Origin: Lancefieldella parvula_C
GTDB lineage: Bacteria; Actinomycetota; Coriobacteriia; Coriobacteriales; Atopobiaceae
Length of the DNA: 5,817 bases
Direction: 5' to 3'
NCBI RefSeq assembly: GCF_000758945.1
Contig: NZ_JRND01000032.1
Location: 1-5,817, forward strand
Part shown: in pieces, positions 5,666-5,817 of the stretch
Position numbering within the stretch: the stretch's first letter is position 1
Layout: each line of letters opens with the position of its first letter
Notes under the pieces: model-generated
Told to the model about the DNA's origin: nothing
The model's input: the letters and a program-made list of their open reading frames with translations, nothing else
Databases searched by the model: none
Made by a program: the position numbers and the translations under genes

Positions 5666-5774
5666 GGGCTGCGATTGGGCTGCGATTAGGTTGCGGCCAA
5701 CCTACGGCCAACCAGCGGTCAGCCACGGTCAACCCGCGGTCAGCCCATGGTCAGCTTGCGGCCAGTCCACAATC
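5666..5774. repeat. Degenerate 11-bp tandem repeat array (about 10 units)
   Basis: The sequence divides cleanly into 11-bp units. GGGCTGCGATT is repeated exactly at 5666-5676 and 5677-5687, followed by AGGTTGCGGCC, AACCTACGGCC, AACCAGCGGTC, AGCCACGGTC (one base short), AACCCGCGGTC, AGCCCATGGTC, AGCTTGCGGCC and AGTCCACAATC. The consensus is about A-R-C-C-N-R-C-G-G-Y-C. Partial units may extend it to 5656 on the left and 5785 on the right. The period is one helical turn and not a multiple of three. There are no spacers, so this is not CRISPR. It lies about 70 bp upstream of the regulator's -10 box and no gene overlaps it. Confidence 0.85.
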
Positions 5775-5789
5775 AAGCTGCCGCAAGAC

Positions 5790-5803
5790 ATAAAAAGCCC
5801 CCA
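5790..5803 (-). terminator. Possible arm and U-tract of a terminator cut by the window edge
   Basis: On the minus strand this reads GTGGGGGCTTTTTA, the form of a terminator's 3' arm plus U-tract. The complementary arm would lie beyond 5817 and is not visible. It would end a minus-strand gene entering from the right. Confidence 0.3.
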
Positions 5804-5817
5804 CATCAAATGAACTG

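Noticed and set aside
5666..5785. CRISPR array or coding repeat
   Set aside because: Units are only 11 bp, contiguous and without spacers, and the period is not a multiple of three; no cas genes are present.

Overview
The window looks like a piece of chromosome from a high-GC anaerobic actinobacterium, most likely class Coriobacteriia (Atopobiaceae such as Olsenella or Lancefieldella). This rests on moderate-to-high GC in the core genes, the short DeoC, the glycyl-radical enzyme pair, and a nuclease-fold hypothetical protein of a type I associate with that class. The genus is an inference, not a proven assignment.

Layout, left to right. Positions 1-202 are AT-rich and hold no convincing gene. 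A 342-aa protein (203-1231, +) has what looks like a degenerate PD-(D/E)XK (DUF559/Vsr-like) endonuclease fold at its C-terminus. deoC (1323-1964, +), deoxyribose-phosphate aldolase, has its own -10 element and ribosome binding site. A strong 14-bp hairpin at 2012-2047 sits between convergent transcription units and probably terminates both. On the minus strand, read right to left, come a Crp/Fnr-family regulator (5563-4796), a YjjI-family glycyl radical enzyme (4630-3128), and its radical-SAM activase YjjW (3108-2164). The activase starts 19 nt after the enzyme ends. Beyond the regulator's promoter lies a degenerate 11-bp tandem repeat array (about 5666-5774).

How the genes may work together. 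DeoC cleaves deoxyribose-5-phosphate to acetaldehyde and glyceraldehyde-3-phosphate, the last step of deoxynucleoside salvage. YjjW should install a glycyl radical on YjjI, which would then do oxygen-sensitive radical chemistry on a substrate that is, to my knowledge, unknown. yjjI and yjjW also lie next to the deo operon in Escherichia coli. Finding them beside deoC in a distant phylum, in a different orientation, supports a functional link. The regulator upstream of yjjI lacks the cAMP-binding arginine and the FNR cysteine cluster, so it probably senses something else.

The most interesting unexplained signals are: the octamer CACAAACC placed exactly 20 nt upstream of the AAGGAG of both deoC and yjjI; a perfect 13-bp inverted repeat inside the non-conserved N-terminal extension of YjjW; and the 11-bp array at the right edge.
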